Source: Ustulina deusta (taxonomy: Eukaryota > Ascomycota > Sordariomycetes > Xylariales > Xylariaceae). Taken from it: a DNA stretch of 64,000 nucleotides. The notes beneath the pieces were generated by a model. It was given only the letters and a program-made list of their open reading frames with translations, was not told the DNA's origin and made no database searches. The stretch spans positions 3,038,001 to 3,102,000 of the forward strand of contig JAJNNX010000001.1 of the NCBI GenBank assembly GCA_023159155.1. Direction: 5' to 3'. Numbering within the stretch: position 1 is the stretch's first letter; each line of letters starts with the position of its first letter. Position numbers and translations under genes: made by a program. Of the stretch, positions 1 through 12,452 are shown piece by piece.

Positions 1-114
1 GGCTTGGTCGAAATAGGTGACGTAGTTAAGTGGTGCGAGGGCCGCCAAGTAGAATGAGCGCATTCGTGCGAAGTGGGCGGCGCCGGTGGCAAGGGACACA
101 TGAGACAGAGGCAT
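1..114 (-). CDS. VOC-superfamily protein (glyoxalase/bleomycin-resistance/dioxygenase fold), N-terminus only
   Basis: The first 38 codons of a gene that runs off the left edge, starting at the ATG at 114-112. The peptide opens MPLSHVSLATG and continues with MRSFYLAALAPLNY. This pattern (a first beta strand with a histidine, then a helix reading FYxAxLxPLxY) is typical of small fungal VOC proteins related to glyoxalase I and extradiol dioxygenases. The H at residue 5 sits where the family usually places its first metal ligand, but only this half-module is visible, so metal binding and substrate cannot be judged. Upstream (115-160) is a short GA-rich tract, a common leader composition here. The frame stays open to base 1. 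The identification rests on a short stretch and is moderately secure. Confidence 0.6.
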   Translation of the reverse strand, partial: MPLSHVSLATGAAHFARMRSFYLAALAPLNYVTYFDQA

Positions 115-1269
115 GGTTGGGGTCAGAGGGAGAGAGAGAGCGAGAGAGAAGCTAACAAAGATGGACTCGTCAAACTTAGGTGAAAACTGCTCCAAGATGG
201 AAATGGATATGAAAAGGAGATAAATAAGAAAGGATATTGTTCTAGTCTTATAGGGCAACCGAGTTGATATTAGTGTTGTAAGATGATGGAATGGAGGTCA
301 TGAACATGGGCAGCCCCTGTGGGGGCATATACCCCATATTCCGAATGATTGCATTGATTGATTGAATGTCTTCGACAGTGAGAAACAAAAAGGTATTAGC
401 GAAGACTGTAAAGCTCTCACCACTTTTAGCATGATGAGTTGAGATCGAATCCACAGAGTGACTCATATGCCAAGGTATCATTTGTGATATTCGAAGAGCG
501 AAGCTCATGGAGTTCCGAGTTCCATCTCACATCAAACATACTAAAAAGGTGCTTAATGACTCACAGCTAATACTCTCATGGAAAAATTGCACATCTGTTC
601 GAGTAGTGGTCGCTCTCAGTTCGAAAACGCCCCTGCCCAATCATGATGAGCTTTCCAGCGGCTAAGGTAATGCAAATAAGACCAGAACCTCCGACGTCAA
701 GTCATTGTGGCCTACTCTTGTATCGAAGTCCGGTCAACCTCAATGCATATAATCACACAAGATCCCGGCTAGTCTTCTAGAGAGGGGCGTAATTACAGTC
801 ATCAGGTTCAGAACACAGAGAGAGCATATACCAGTGGCTTCGGCTTGGAAGGCGACCGCTATATACAGCTGGGTCGTATATACGCGTTAGAGTTACATAT
901 CCCAGCGGACTAGGCTTTCCTAGTCATCTTCACTGCTGCGAAAGATTGCGACAGCTCTACGTCTCGAAAGCGCCGACCAGACAAAAACACGCCATACTTC
1001 AGCAACCATGCTCGTAGATCGTTCTAACACAAAATAGATCGAAAAAATGCGTGCGAGCGCTTGACCCTATGATTTCGGCTGCGTCCTGCAAACCGCCCTA
1101 TGTGATATAAAGCCCGTTTCGCTTCACCATTGCGCCGCTCGTCAAGAAGAGAACTAACATGTTCTGAAAAAAATGATTAGACGAATCGAAGACGATTCCA
1201 TCATGTGGTGCGACCAGCTATGGCCGAAATACGGCGGACTGATGCCAAGCGGCATACTATGAGTTCGCA
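115..1269. other. Intergenic region between VOC gene and tea4-like gene
   Basis: No gene is supported here. A GA-rich tract lies at about 129-152. An 86-codon open frame at 248-508 (-) has no recognisable domain and is probably chance. The right part is the 3' flank of the polarity gene. Confidence 0.5.
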
Positions 1270-4200
1270 CTAAACCGTGCCCCGTAGGCGTTGTTTTCGA
1301 GCCAGCCAATCTCCCAACATATTGTCCAATTGCTACAATGGCTTTAGTCAAATCGAAGACGAGAGAAATGATAGTGAGACTTACGGTTGTTATCTCAGCT
1401 AGTTTGGCGTTTTGCTCGCGGAATAACGAGCTTGCGATGGGATGATTGGGGCCGACAGGTGATGCATCAGTCTTATCGTCATATACCACCACTAGTAAGT
1501 CGCGAATCTCGGACCCCGAATCAAAAAAGGCACGTAGGTTAGCATCGTTCCATGTTGAGTTGGTCGTTGCTGATACTGAGGGAGCTACAGAATCCTGGTT
1601 TCTGTGTGTACTGCTGTCTGCGTCTGCAAGCTCTGGTGACGGTGAGGATACAGGTGAAGAGCGGTCTTCCTGGCTTGAAGTATCGCCCATGAGAGCAGGA
1701 GGGTTCGAAGGCGTAATCGGGGATACTTGGACAGGAGACTCCGACAAGTCTTCTGCGGACGACCGAATCCCCGTTGCTCCGCTCTGCTGTGGTATGCTCG
1801 CAGAGCTGTCTGGAAACGAACCTGGGGGACTAGGCCGCAGCAACTTTCCATCAGAAGGCTCTCTTTTCGGTTCAGGTGGAGGGGCTCTGGTTGGCTCTGG
1901 TACAGACTCTTCCTCTGTGGAAGAATCGAAATCATCAAGTTCAACTCGGGATTTTGCTTTCGTGACCTTCGGGGGATTCGGTTCTACATCTGCCGGCAAT
2001 ATCATGGATACTCCGGAATTGTTGTTCTCGTCCTTTCGCCTTGGTAGTCCTTGATTGTCAGGTTGCTCGGACTCCACCATTCTCACGGTCGCGGGAGGGA
2101 CACTAGCCACGTTGTTTGTCTTAACTTCTGCAGCCAATGGAGGACCACGGTCTAAATCTGCTGCCCCCGTGGAAATAAGACCTGGTTTACGCGTGGGCGA
2201 TAGTTCAGTCCGGGGCTGCTGCTTCTGAAGCTTGCTTGGGTTTCGTTGCGGGCTTTTGTGTGGCGGAGATTCCATTTCCTCCGGCTCCTCAACAATGTCC
2301 GTATCCCCAAATCCGGTTCCGGCATCCATAGAGCGCTTGCCAAACGATTCGTCGTCATCATCAAGGGACTTCTTCTTATCCTTCCGCGAGAAGAAACTCC
2401 GAATAGCGCTCGGTTTCTTATTATCTTTCTTTTCTTTTTCCTTCTTCTTCTTGTCATCTTTGTTTTTATCGGGCACCAAATCTTTTTCGAGACTGGGTCG
2501 TTGACGCAACTCCTTAGAATCGGTCGAGACTCGAGGTTCGTTATCATCTCGCAGTAATCCGGGAGTGAGGGTGATCTTCTTGGTCTCAATGGTCTCATCT
2601 CTGAAAAAGGAATCCGTATTTCTAACAGTCCCGTTTCTGGTAGTTCTCTCCGTCTTACCGTCAAGAAACTCGTCACTACTTTTGGGCGCTGGTTCTTTGG
2701 CTGATGGCTCGCCCTTGTCAGCCTCCTCAGATCTAGCGGGGTCTACCTTGATCTGCTTTTGATTCCGAGGTTTCAGTGGCTCGACCTTGGCAGATTCATC
2801 TTCTTCTACTACATCGGTCGTGACTTGCTGAGAGGTAGATTGTTGTTGCTGATCTTCTTGCTGCGAGGCCTGCTGTGAATCTTGACCATCATCCTCTTCA
2901 TCTTCCTCGTCGGAATAATCTATGTCGGGATAATTGACAACAGTGGGTGGTGCAAACGAAACATTCTTTGCCTTGCGCCTCTTCATGGCTGTCATGATTG
3001 GATTTCTAGTCTTGTCAGACTGATCACCAAGCATCGTTGCAGATAACTACTCGGAAGTCAGAATGTTTTACTGATTGGCACGTAGTGTGTATACTTACGT
3101 CGATATTCCTATGTTTGTTGAGTCGTGCCAGCCTTTCAGTCGGCGTCTCAATGTGCTCAGCTGGTAAATATCCTAGATGAAATCATAAACTCATGTACTT
3201 CGCAAAGTGAGAGAAGATCGTACCGATGCTACTATCTTTAACAACCCGAACCAACCACCAGTAGCTATTACTGTCGTCAAGAAGAACCATCGTATCACCT
3301 TTTGTAGCATTGGCTTGACCTTCAACCGTAGCGACAAAAGTGTGTAAGGCGTAAACGAACTCGAAATCGATATCCTCTGTATCTTGTAAGCACTCGCCAC
3401 CCCATCCAGAATCAATGAATCTGCAATCATCAGTGAAAGAAAAGTCATCATCATCATCTTCTTCATCGTCATCATCGGAGGCCACGTAAGGTATCAGGAA
3501 CTCATAGGGGGAGATAATCGCATCCTCGACGACTTCGTCTTCGGCGTTAGTCGGTCGACTTAGCGAGAAGTCTTCGATCTTAAGGTCAATTCCGGAATCT
3601 CGGTCTTGAGTTAAGTAATTCTGTTCATGAAGACATTCTATGTCTTCCGTAATGGTCTTTTGAAAGCCGGAATCTGGTACTTTCGGCTCGCAATCGGAAG
3701 ATATCTCGTGACTGGGGATATCGTTGTGGTTGTCGTGATCGATCGCTCCGGCATACCCACCAAGAAGATGATGATCAGGGTTAAGTGTATTAACAGAAGC
3801 CTTGCTTAACTGTTGGTATGAAAGCTGGAGGGGAAGGTGTTCAGGGAGTTCGAGATACGGTGAAGAGGAACTCGCCTCGGTGATAGCCGAACTGGAGAAA
3901 TCATGACTTGAAAGAGAATTGCGCAGAGAATTGCGCAGAGAATCAATGCGCGCAGGCCATATAGGCGGAAGGGTGCACCCACCATCCTCAATTGAAGGCG
4001 AACTCGAAATCCTGTCCATCATATCATCATCTAGGTCCTCATCGTCTGTGTTAACATCGATATCGCCATCGTTATCCGCATGTCCCCCAACACCTCCATT
4101 CTGCGCAATGGCCAGCGCATCCTGTTGCTGCATCTTGTTGCCATTCAAGGAATTGACAATGCCGGAAGCAAGTTCCTCGGCGTATAATTGTAGATCGCGA

Positions 4201-4599
4201 TCGTTATCACCGTCACCATTAACCCACGAGACCCTCGGACTTCGTGCCTCTTCCTCCGCCCGTTCTTCTTCTACCTCACGTATCGTTCCGGCCTGGTGCG
4301 GCGCGAGCGAGCCTTTCGTGTCTGTGTTCGACGTAGATTTTGGGGTAGGATGTTTATGGTCTTGGGCAGAAGGAGCGTCGTGATCTTGGAGATCAATGGA
4401 ATCTGTTTCGGAGGCAGGAGGGTTAGCAAGTACGAGACGAGGCGAGGCGAATGGGCAGGTGAGTAGTGTAGGAGCTGCGGCGTTGTCGGTTCCAGACTCG
4501 ACTAATTTAATTCCCCCTTCTTGAAACGGCGACGGGTAGATCAACTATCTAATGGGGCTTTTGGGACATACCGGCACGAATAATCTGGGGTCTCGTCAT
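1270..4599 (-). CDS. SH3-domain cell-polarity protein, Tea4/Bud14-like
   Basis: Five exons: 4599-4572, 4519-3224, 3172-3099, 3046-1385 and 1332-1270. All joins keep frame and give 1040 residues. One SH3 domain lies at about residues 395-455 (VYALHTF... NSYWWLVR... IGYLPAEHIETPTERLARLN); the last part crosses two introns, which confirms the joins. A KNVSF motif at 493-497 fits the RVxF docking motif for protein phosphatase 1, followed by an acidic run. This SH3-plus-RVxF pairing is that of fission-yeast Tea4 and budding-yeast Bud14, which recruit PP1 to growth sites at cell tips and regulate formins. The long remainder is acidic or Lys-rich and low complexity, so probably disordered. The tail (LDNMLGDWLARKQRLRGTV) appears only after the last intron is removed. 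In filamentous fungi the equivalent role is hyphal tip polarity (inference). Confidence 0.85.
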
Positions 4600-6551
4600 C
4601 TTGGCCAGCAAGTGGTCGAGGGAGCCAGTGGCATGAACCAGACGAGGGCGGTAGCCTTAAGGAACGCAAATGTCGAATGAATGGATCAATTCATTAATTG
4701 GGAGCGAGTAAAATTTCCCTCCGTTGGCTTGCACGATATTGTCGACTGTGTAATGAGCCCCTGTTCTTGGCTGCTGCTAGGGAGTTGGATGTCGGGTTGT
4801 CGCTTGCAAGGGGTTGGGAAGAGGCGGAATGGGACAGAGATTCGGGTCTGCCCGTCCACCGACCAGCTGCAGAATGCCGCGTTGCACTGTTTTTTTCTTT
4901 TCTTTCTTCCTTTCTTTATTTCTCTCGATACTTGGTACGGTAGTGGTCTGCACGTACGGCAGTACTTCTGGACGTGTACACTGCACTGTTCTGTCCAGGT
5001 ACCGTAGACAAATATTAATAACTTCCTGGACAGGGATGCGAGGATCCCGTGCAATTCAGTGCTAGATAGGCTAGTGCACCTACACGTGAGGTGGTATCGA
5101 AGGCACGGCCCCAATATTGAGATTGGTTTGGTGCAGATCTCGGCAGGTTGCTTAGATGACTAGCGAGCAGTTGAACTCTCAAGGCCCATTGCAAGGACAT
5201 GGGGACTATGTCGAGGTACCGTCGAGAAAGAAAGAGAAGTAAAACGTTGCCTCAAGTCGCACAGATTAAACGGGTGGCATTCCATCAACAACGCATTCCT
5301 AGGGGCTTGGTTCTTTTGGGGGGAGGGGCGAGTGGCATTGGCTCAAAGCAGATAAATAAAAATGCGAAATGTCCCATCACCAGCCGAAGACTGAGACCAA
5401 GACCAGCGGGGACGAACCAAACGAATGGAAAATTCGAATGGGAATGAATGAGTGGGTCCCGGCTAGCTTGAAACGACCAGGGCGAAATTAATTGTCCAGG
5501 TACTGCCTAGGCACATATAGACATGCTGATACGCTAACCGGACAGAGGAGAGGGAATGCAGGAATGCACTGATCAGGACCCTAGTGGCTCCCTGATGAGA
5601 CCGAGAAAACCTATATATGTACCTAATCTGTACTAACTAGGCACTGTACCGCCCCTGGCAAGTTCAGCTAACTGTTGCCCAAGTATTCAATTCCTTCCCA
5701 ATATTGTACCAATACAGCTTCAAATATAGAAACAACAGTCAATGGTCAGTCAATCGATAATTCATAAATTAATAAATGTTGATCAAATGTTTATTTTGTT
5801 GTTGAAAGCTTTTCAATGTTGAACTTTCTCTGCCGCTCAAGTATTTACTGGCCGCACTAAGTTTTAGGACGGTATACTACTGCAGGTAAAAGTACCCGAG
5901 GTTACGCTACACAACAAACGCCCGAGGCTCACAAAGCCGCCGCCACATCTCAAACAAGTTTGGGGAATGCGATTGAACCTAACTGAATTACTCGCCCCTA
6001 TTGGCTGACGGCATCTGTAGCACTGTGGCTGATGCACGTCTTAAGCAGCATCCGCAATGCCACACCCACACTTTTAACAGGATGAACCCTGTCAACATCT
6101 TGATCTCCCTCGGTGACCACAGCACGGCGTTAGCAGATTGATATCTACGAATCAAGAAGAGAAAGAGGAAACTAGGATGAAAAAAAACCCCCCCCCGAAA
6201 ATATATAGAGAGAGAGAGAGAGATGATAACAAAACTTGAAGTACTTCGATGGTGAGTAGAGCGACAACGTGTACGAAATTAGGGACTCGAATGGCAGGAA
6301 TTCGAAAACTCTTCTCGGTTTAAGCACCGCAGGAAATCAGCAGTCACTCGGGCGCCGACGGGACACAGAATATGCAACTTCAAAGCCTACTCGCGAGATG
6401 TCTGAGCTTAAACCGAAATAAACAGTATATTTGGGGCATATATCAATGCCTTCCGATATTTGCGGGTACCGCTATTCGGTATGTTCAAATGCCTCTCTCG
6501 GCACAAAGGGGGTACCCGTCACCGTGACACTCGAGCGACTTGGTGCCTTGC
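4600..6551. other. Intergenic region between tea4-like and chitinase genes
   Basis: Upstream region of the tea4-like gene and 3' flank of the chitinase-like gene. It holds T-rich and CT-rich tracts near 4890-4925, a C10 run followed by (GA)n at about 6189-6223, and scattered TACCTAGG-type motifs near 5500. Short open frames here overlap on both strands and show no domain, so I see no gene. Confidence 0.5.
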
Positions 6552-8028
6552 TTATGCGATGTAGTGATGATACGATTTCTTGGTCTCGCGACGGACCCGA
6601 CGGCCTAATTTTCTCACACCGCGCCAGAGGGCTTCCGAAGACGATATTTCGCTCCTTGCCATCTTTCTGGCGGCGACCATGTGCTCAGCCATCCATGAAG
6701 CCCACTGATAAGGAGCTGCTGTGCCGCCAGGTAGCGAGTTGTAGTACTCCCAGTTGGCGACACCGCCGAAATTTCCGTTCTCTGTAATAAGCTCCTGCAG
6801 CACGGGCGCCTCCGAGTCGAGAGCGACAAAGCCACTGCCGTTATCGGGGCTGCTCAACACTGCAACAATTGCGGTTAGAACCTCTACCTGAAGCAATACT
6901 TATAAATGTGTCGGGATTAGGCAAAGCTCTCAGAGCATATACCTCGCTCAAACAAGACGTTTTTACTTCTATCCCTGACTAAAATAAGAGAGAAATGCCT
7001 GCAGGAAGTACTTACGGCCCATCACAACCCGATTAGCAGCAAAACCATCGTCAATAATGCTCTCATAATCGCTTGCACTTCCAGCATAGCCCCAACCGAA
7101 GTAAAATTCTAGGTGTTATAGGTTAGCGGCTGTGCACAAAAGCGAAATAACGGCACGGGAGAGTGCCATATGTAAGAGCGAACACCCTCTTCTGCAATGG
7201 CAGTAGACACGGTAAATGCTTGTTGGGAAACGACGCACGGGCATTGTAGAAGGCAATCGAGCTGCCGCGCTGTGCTTCAAGGTCGAAATAGTTGAAGCCA
7301 CTAAGATTGCCACCACCCTCTGTGAGCGCAGACGCAACGGGTGCGAGCGTGATGACTATACGGATTCGGGTGTTAGTAATTACCGCTTGTGGCAGAGACT
7401 GGACCATTTCTGGGGCCTTCAGTAGCATAACAGGAGCATGTGGGAGCAAATGTTTTGTCCCAAGGGGAAATAACAAAACGCGGGAATGCGTACTGAAGTC
7501 AGAGCCAAAATCCGTCTTTAGGCGGTCGATTAGGCGGATGACGCCGTTTAGGGAGAAGGTCTCCTCTACGTCGAGATCCAAGCCTTGGATATTATGGGAA
7601 CCGATGAGGTCGTGTAGTGGACCGTAGTATTTCTCGAACGAAGCGTCGTCGCCATCAAGGCGCTCATAGGAACCTCGTGCGGCCCCGCCAACCATAACCA
7701 AGACCTTAACACCTGCAGCCTGAAGTTGCGCGGCTTCACTCCACATCGTGTCATAGATGGGGCTATCGGGGGGGTCATTGTTCAGATGGAGGCCGCCGTC
7801 GTCGTCGATGACGTGCATGGCGGCAATAAGAACGTGCGTTACCGAGATTGTGTCCTCGGCTTGGATCAAAGGCAGCAAGGAGACATGAGTAGTATCCGTT
7901 CCCAGTCCCGTCTGATAGTATATAACCACACGGTGGTCGTCCGGAGGGGCGGCACTAACAGCGCAAACAAAGGGTGCTAGGAAAGCAAAGCATTTGGCTG
8001 CCCAGCTTGCAGGTTTGAAGGCCACCAT
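6552..8028 (-). CDS. Secreted GH18 chitinase-like glycoside hydrolase
   Basis: Four exons (8028-7494, 7355-7239, 7108-7016, 6859-6552) give 350 residues. A hydrophobic signal peptide covers about residues 1-27. The GH18 strand-4 motif reads QGLDLDVEE at 148-156, with E155 as the expected catalytic acid and D151/D153 before it; the first D of the usual DGxDxDxE is Q here. Joining the exons restores IITLAPVASALTEGG, QFYFGWGYAG and LLSSPDNGSGF, and the last exon has GGVANWEYYNSLPGG with the late Trp near the barrel base. No chitin-binding domain or GPI signal is seen. Its size fits compact fungal GH18 enzymes (chitinases or endo-N-acetylglucosaminidases); which activity applies is not decidable here. 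The first intron is 138 bases and stop-free in frame. A TATA-like ATATAAG sits about 120 bases upstream (8153-8147). Confidence 0.88.
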
Positions 8029-10798
8029 CTTGAGGAACTGGGCTTTCGTAGCTCGAATCTATCCAGAGACAACAGCACCACACCGATCAGATGGATAGGC
8101 CTGATATGTCAGATACATCTCAACCACACAGGGTCTGCGCGATGTCTTATATTAGAAAGGTCATCCAACTACGCGCTTCTGAAGGCCGGACCAGTGCCGG
8201 ATCTGACGCGATCATCGGGCCATGTTGATTTGGAGGATGTTTGGTGTTTCCGCTCACGGCCGTATCCCTGGCATTACCGGTTGATGAACATCCCCTAAAC
8301 TAGCCACAGCTGTAACGTGACCTTGTATGAAGGAAGGAGGATGACAATGCAGACCCTGTATCCACCATCAAACGGCATCAATTCATAGTGTAAATCTTAC
8401 AGTTAGAGACAGGGCTGTGCAGCATTGAATTTCTAAAATGAACACGCTCCGCTTTTAGGCCTCGAAACATCGGTGGGATTCATTACTGTATATCAGAACT
8501 ATCCAATGAAACTTCACCTTCCTCTTTACATCGTCTTGTCATCACGATTAATCCTACAGCCCGTGTTGGCGTGGACAACCGGACACAGACGGCAGTCGAC
8601 GTTGCAGCACAGTTGCATCAAGACTTACGGCCGGTTCCCCATGCTCTCAGAGAGGCAGGTCGAGGATAGCGCGACCTAAGCGTATCGCTTTCACGGGTAG
8701 GCGACTTCCGCTCAGCACCGCATTTGATGCTGCAAGAGAAACACAGGGGATCTCTTGAATCGGGAATGGCATCGCTATCGGTTGGACGATGTATGTAGAC
8801 GGCAGGTCGCGAGGCGCTGGCGTCGAGGGTGATTCGGCCCTATCGTGAGTAAGTGCTTACCATAAAGGGGACTGCCATGGCTGATCATTTGACGTCATGG
8901 CATCTCGATTCCCGAATGTGTGGCGATATAGGAGCTATAACTGCGGATATATGTAGATAAAGGGTATATCGGGCAGGGAGGTATCTGGAGGTCGTGCGGC
9001 TCGTGAAACAATATCACCTCAGTTTCCTCGAGGCACACTTTCGCCCTCAGCGAGTGCAGAAGAGCCGCTGGCGATAGATAATGAGCAAAATTGTCTCGTC
9101 GGATGAAACTCGTCGGATGATCTACCTAAGGTACCTATTCCGTACCTATGTACCTACTTACTCATGTTCCTCTTCTCGATCACTACGCCGCCAGCATCAT
9201 GTCCCTAAAAGGTTAGGGCGCTTATAGTGCCTACCGAGGTGGGTAGGCAGCAATTGTGGCGGCTGCACCTGGGATACGGTATCAGCTGCTATTATTACAG
9301 GTAATAACACCAAATATAGCATACCTAACCCCCCCCCTGAGCCGGCTCTGGTGAAACATCCACCGACCTAAAACCGACTTGCTTTTGTCGGCATCTCATT
9401 TCACTACCTCATACTAAGTATCGAGTAGCAATCCTTGTCACCAGCTTCCCTTCGAATATCGTGTTCAGCGCTAAGAATTCGACTGAGTCGTGACATGGCT
9501 ATGTGCCGCACCTATTGTCGACCACGCGGTGTATGGTATTTCCAGCCCGTGAAGAGATACACCAGCGCTAACCCTCGCGCTCTCTCGACCGCTCTTGAAG
9601 CCCAACTCTCTTTTACGTTATTAGACAGAAGAGCCAGGCAAAAAGTGTTCGCCCGTGATTATGGCCATCAGCCCAAGGCCAACTCCTATATGGTATCAAT
9701 GCCTAACGTGACAGCACGATATTCGCTATGAATCTCAACCACCCTGAACTAAACAAGTTCATCATTGGCCATGAATACGACGCTGAAGGGTTTAGCAGTA
9801 TAATTCATGCACCACTTGAACCTATGCTATATGGACATAGGCCGTTTCAATGATCTTCTATTAATCATCGTAGGAGCCCTCCAGACATCCAGACGCATGG
9901 AGATTCTTGTTTATTTCCCAGCCTCACCCACCAGAGAATTTTCCACGAACCCAAGCTGCCGCCAATGCCGACCGCAGATACAGGTCTTACCGTATACTCT
10001 CGAGACAAGCTGATCATCTCAATGCGTCATACAATGCTGGAATGTCCACGTGAATTCCACGGTGCTAGATGATCAATGCGCCACGAGCCTGCTTCTTTTG
10101 ATGACCCTTTCAGACCTAGCACAATATGCAATATGCCTCGGGTGCTCGTCGAAAAGACGGCGGGAATACTAGAGCAGGTTGCCATAGCGGAGACATTCTA
10201 CGGCTATAAATAGGCGTATAGCAGCTTACAACCCACCCCAGATTGGCATCTTAGCCTTTCCGATTGTAAATTCGGCAATCCGTCCAATGGTTGGGATTTG
10301 GAAGAGCGTGTGATGGAACAAAATATGCTGCCAGCATAGAGAAGCACTCAAGATTCAGAAACCCCTTATCTGGGCGTTAACTAGGAAATGTCTCTGGGTT
10401 CCTGACAAGGGAGTCAACATGCAACGTCGACAACAGAATCAAGCTTCCTAATGAGGGCTCGAGACCAGACACCAACCAGACGGAATGTAGAATTTAGGAA
10501 GGGCTTGGGAAGGCTTAGGAAACTCCCATCCTAAGTAGAAAGCCATGGACGTTTTTCGGCAGACACTACTCTTCCATGCCACATTGGTTTCGAAAGCAAA
10601 TGCTTTTGCGGCTGAATGGACACCTATGCTTCGTAACAGGTGCCAAGGCACAATATCAGGACTGAAAGGGTGGCGCACTATATCAGAAATGATGGTAACT
10701 CCATGCTACACTACAAGCGCCGTATAGCAACTTGAAGCAGGGAGTGCACGTGGTGATGATATCGGGTGTCTCGTGTACAAAGGACCAATAAGTTGAAG

Positions 10799-10842
10799 GA
10801 TGACGTCGGTGATGGTTAGCTCTAAACCCCACCGACGTCATC
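10799..10842. repeat. Perfect 13-base inverted repeat with GACGTC cores
   Basis: The arms GATGACGTCGGTG (10799-10811) and CACCGACGTCATC (10830-10842) are exact reverse complements separated by 18 bases. Each arm carries TGACGTCG or its complement, close to the CRE/ATF site TGACGTCA. It could form a hairpin or bind a bZIP dimer at each arm. It lies about 670 bases upstream of the small acidic-protein gene. Confidence 0.6.
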
Positions 10843-11313
10843 GCTGCTCAAGCACCCGCTTTTGGTGTCGTCGAGCTACAGTGAAACTATTACACCAACC
10901 GTCACAACTGGGTCAAGCCAGTACAGCTGTAAAAGCTGCTTGGTTACCTATAGTATGCGAACCAGTAAAATGGCACCACTGTTGCGGCAGTTTGTGGGGA
11001 GAGCTTGGGTGCTACAAACTCGGGTGACATCCGTAAACAACAATTGTCGATGAGTCAATAGCCTTACAGGCTGGGAGAGAGCATTGCGTCAGGCTACTTA
11101 CGCCAGCTTCGCCCTGGGCAGCATCCTGGGGAATTCGTTCGTCTTAGGGGAAATACCTGTTTCATTGTCCCATCCCCTCGTCTCTCCCAAACGGGTGTGC
11201 CGTGTCTGACTGAGGTATGTCTGCTCGGATAATCGCAGCGGGTCTTTCGACAAAGGGAAGACGTCAGAGACGCCCAAGCTTCTCTCAGTGCCAGAGGAGA
11301 ACCTCTTAGAAAC

Positions 11314-11322
11314 TATATATAA
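11314..11322 (+). promoter_or_regulatory. Probable TATA box
   Basis: TATATATAA lies 189 bases before the ATG at 11511 and is followed by a C/T-rich leader. Position and composition fit a TATA box for the small acidic-protein gene. Confidence 0.4.
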
Positions 11323-11510
11323 TTATGAGCTTCCTTCCAAGACCTTAGGTTCTTGGCTACGTCTCACCTATATCTCCAAGCTTCATTCACACTCTGGAAC
11401 AAGCAACCCACTTTAAACACCCGCGACCACCTACACGAGTCACATAGCACACCTGGCTACTTCGTATCAATCTACCCTTATAGTCTCAGCATAGCCTCAG
11501 ACTTCCCGCC

Positions 11511-12452
11511 ATGGAGACAATCAACAGTATGGCCGTCTCCGCTGCAAAGGCAGTATGGGGCGAAAGCAACCCGAGCACCGAAGAGCCTGTCTCCGGCCGC
11601 TTTGGGGACACTTCAAAAGGCGAGCCCTATGACGCCGGAAACATAGGTATGTCGAATTCGTCGCGGTCTCTTTGTGACGTCATACGCAAACTCGATTACC
11701 ACTACAATCTCTTCTTACTGACCCCTACACCACAGAACCCACAAGCGCACACACGGGAGAGGTACCGTCTACGAATGGTACGGCTAGTGGTCATGGTAAC
11801 GGCCAGGCCACTGAATATGCCAAGTTTGCTAAAACAACCGGTACCGCGGCTGAGAGCGAGATCACCCCTGACAACCCATCATCCGATCTCAAGGCAAAGT
11901 CCGGTCCTAGCGACCCTAGCAAGGAACAGGGCGACACAAGATCTCCGGAGGACCCCAAGACAAATCCCAAGTCGGCTCCCACAGACGTCAACGATGCCTC
12001 AGATGAGGGGATCAACAAGGCCCGGGAGCTCGACGGCCCCGGCCCCAAGCCTGTCGCAGAGGTAGCTAAGGAGAACGGTGGCGATGCTGGTAATGACCGC
12101 ACATCGTCAATAGATAAGGAGAGTGAAGAGAATGAAACTAAAGAAACCAAAGAGAGCGAAGAAGATACGAACAAAGACAGCGGGACTGGGGAACAATATG
12201 TTCGGAGCAGTGGTCTGCAAGCAGACGGCGGAGACTTCGATGCTACGAAACCTGGCGCTGGTCAAGAGGCTGATCGTAAGTGATTCCCGTATCATGTCTA
12301 AGCTGTCCATTTCTAACCTGGCATCTCCGAAAGGGTTAATGGAAGAGAAGGGCATTCACAGCTCCGACAGCCCAGTCGACAGCAGCGGTAGCCCGACATC
12401 CGGGAAGAAGAGCCTTGGTCAAAAGATTAAGGACAAGCTGCACCGGCACTAG
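11511..12452 (+). CDS. Small acidic low-complexity protein, conserved fungal type of unknown function
   Basis: Three exons (11511-11646, 11736-12275, 12334-12452) give 264 residues with all phases matching. The N-terminus (METINSMAVSAAKAVWGE, then SGDTSKGEPYDAGN-like residues) and basic tail (GQKIKDKLHRH) resemble a family often labelled 'glycine-rich cell wall' or stress-related protein in ascomycetes, from memory. The middle is rich in Ser, Glu, Asp, Lys, Thr and Pro, with no predicted fold, signal peptide or membrane segment, so it is probably disordered and intracellular. The basic amphipathic tail could touch membranes or nucleic acid, but that is speculation. The leader is pyrimidine-rich with a TATA-like box upstream. 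Confidence 0.75.

Larger units (their letters stand above)
8029..11510. other. Long intergenic region
   Basis: About 3.5 kb with no supported gene. It holds the chitinase promoter, clustered GTACCTA/TACCTAC motifs at about 9126-9165, a C9 run at 9329-9337, and a perfect 13-base inverted repeat at 10799-10842 listed separately. Short open frames (for example 9435-9731 and 10800-11053, both +) show no domain and no codon pattern that I trust. Confidence 0.5.

Noticed and set aside
248..508. 86-codon minus frame near the left edge
   Set aside because: No domain or signal, and no splice link to the VOC gene. Probably chance.
1446..2762. Plus-strand frames inside the tea4-like gene
   Set aside because: Shadows of the acidic, repetitive coding strand of the large minus exon.
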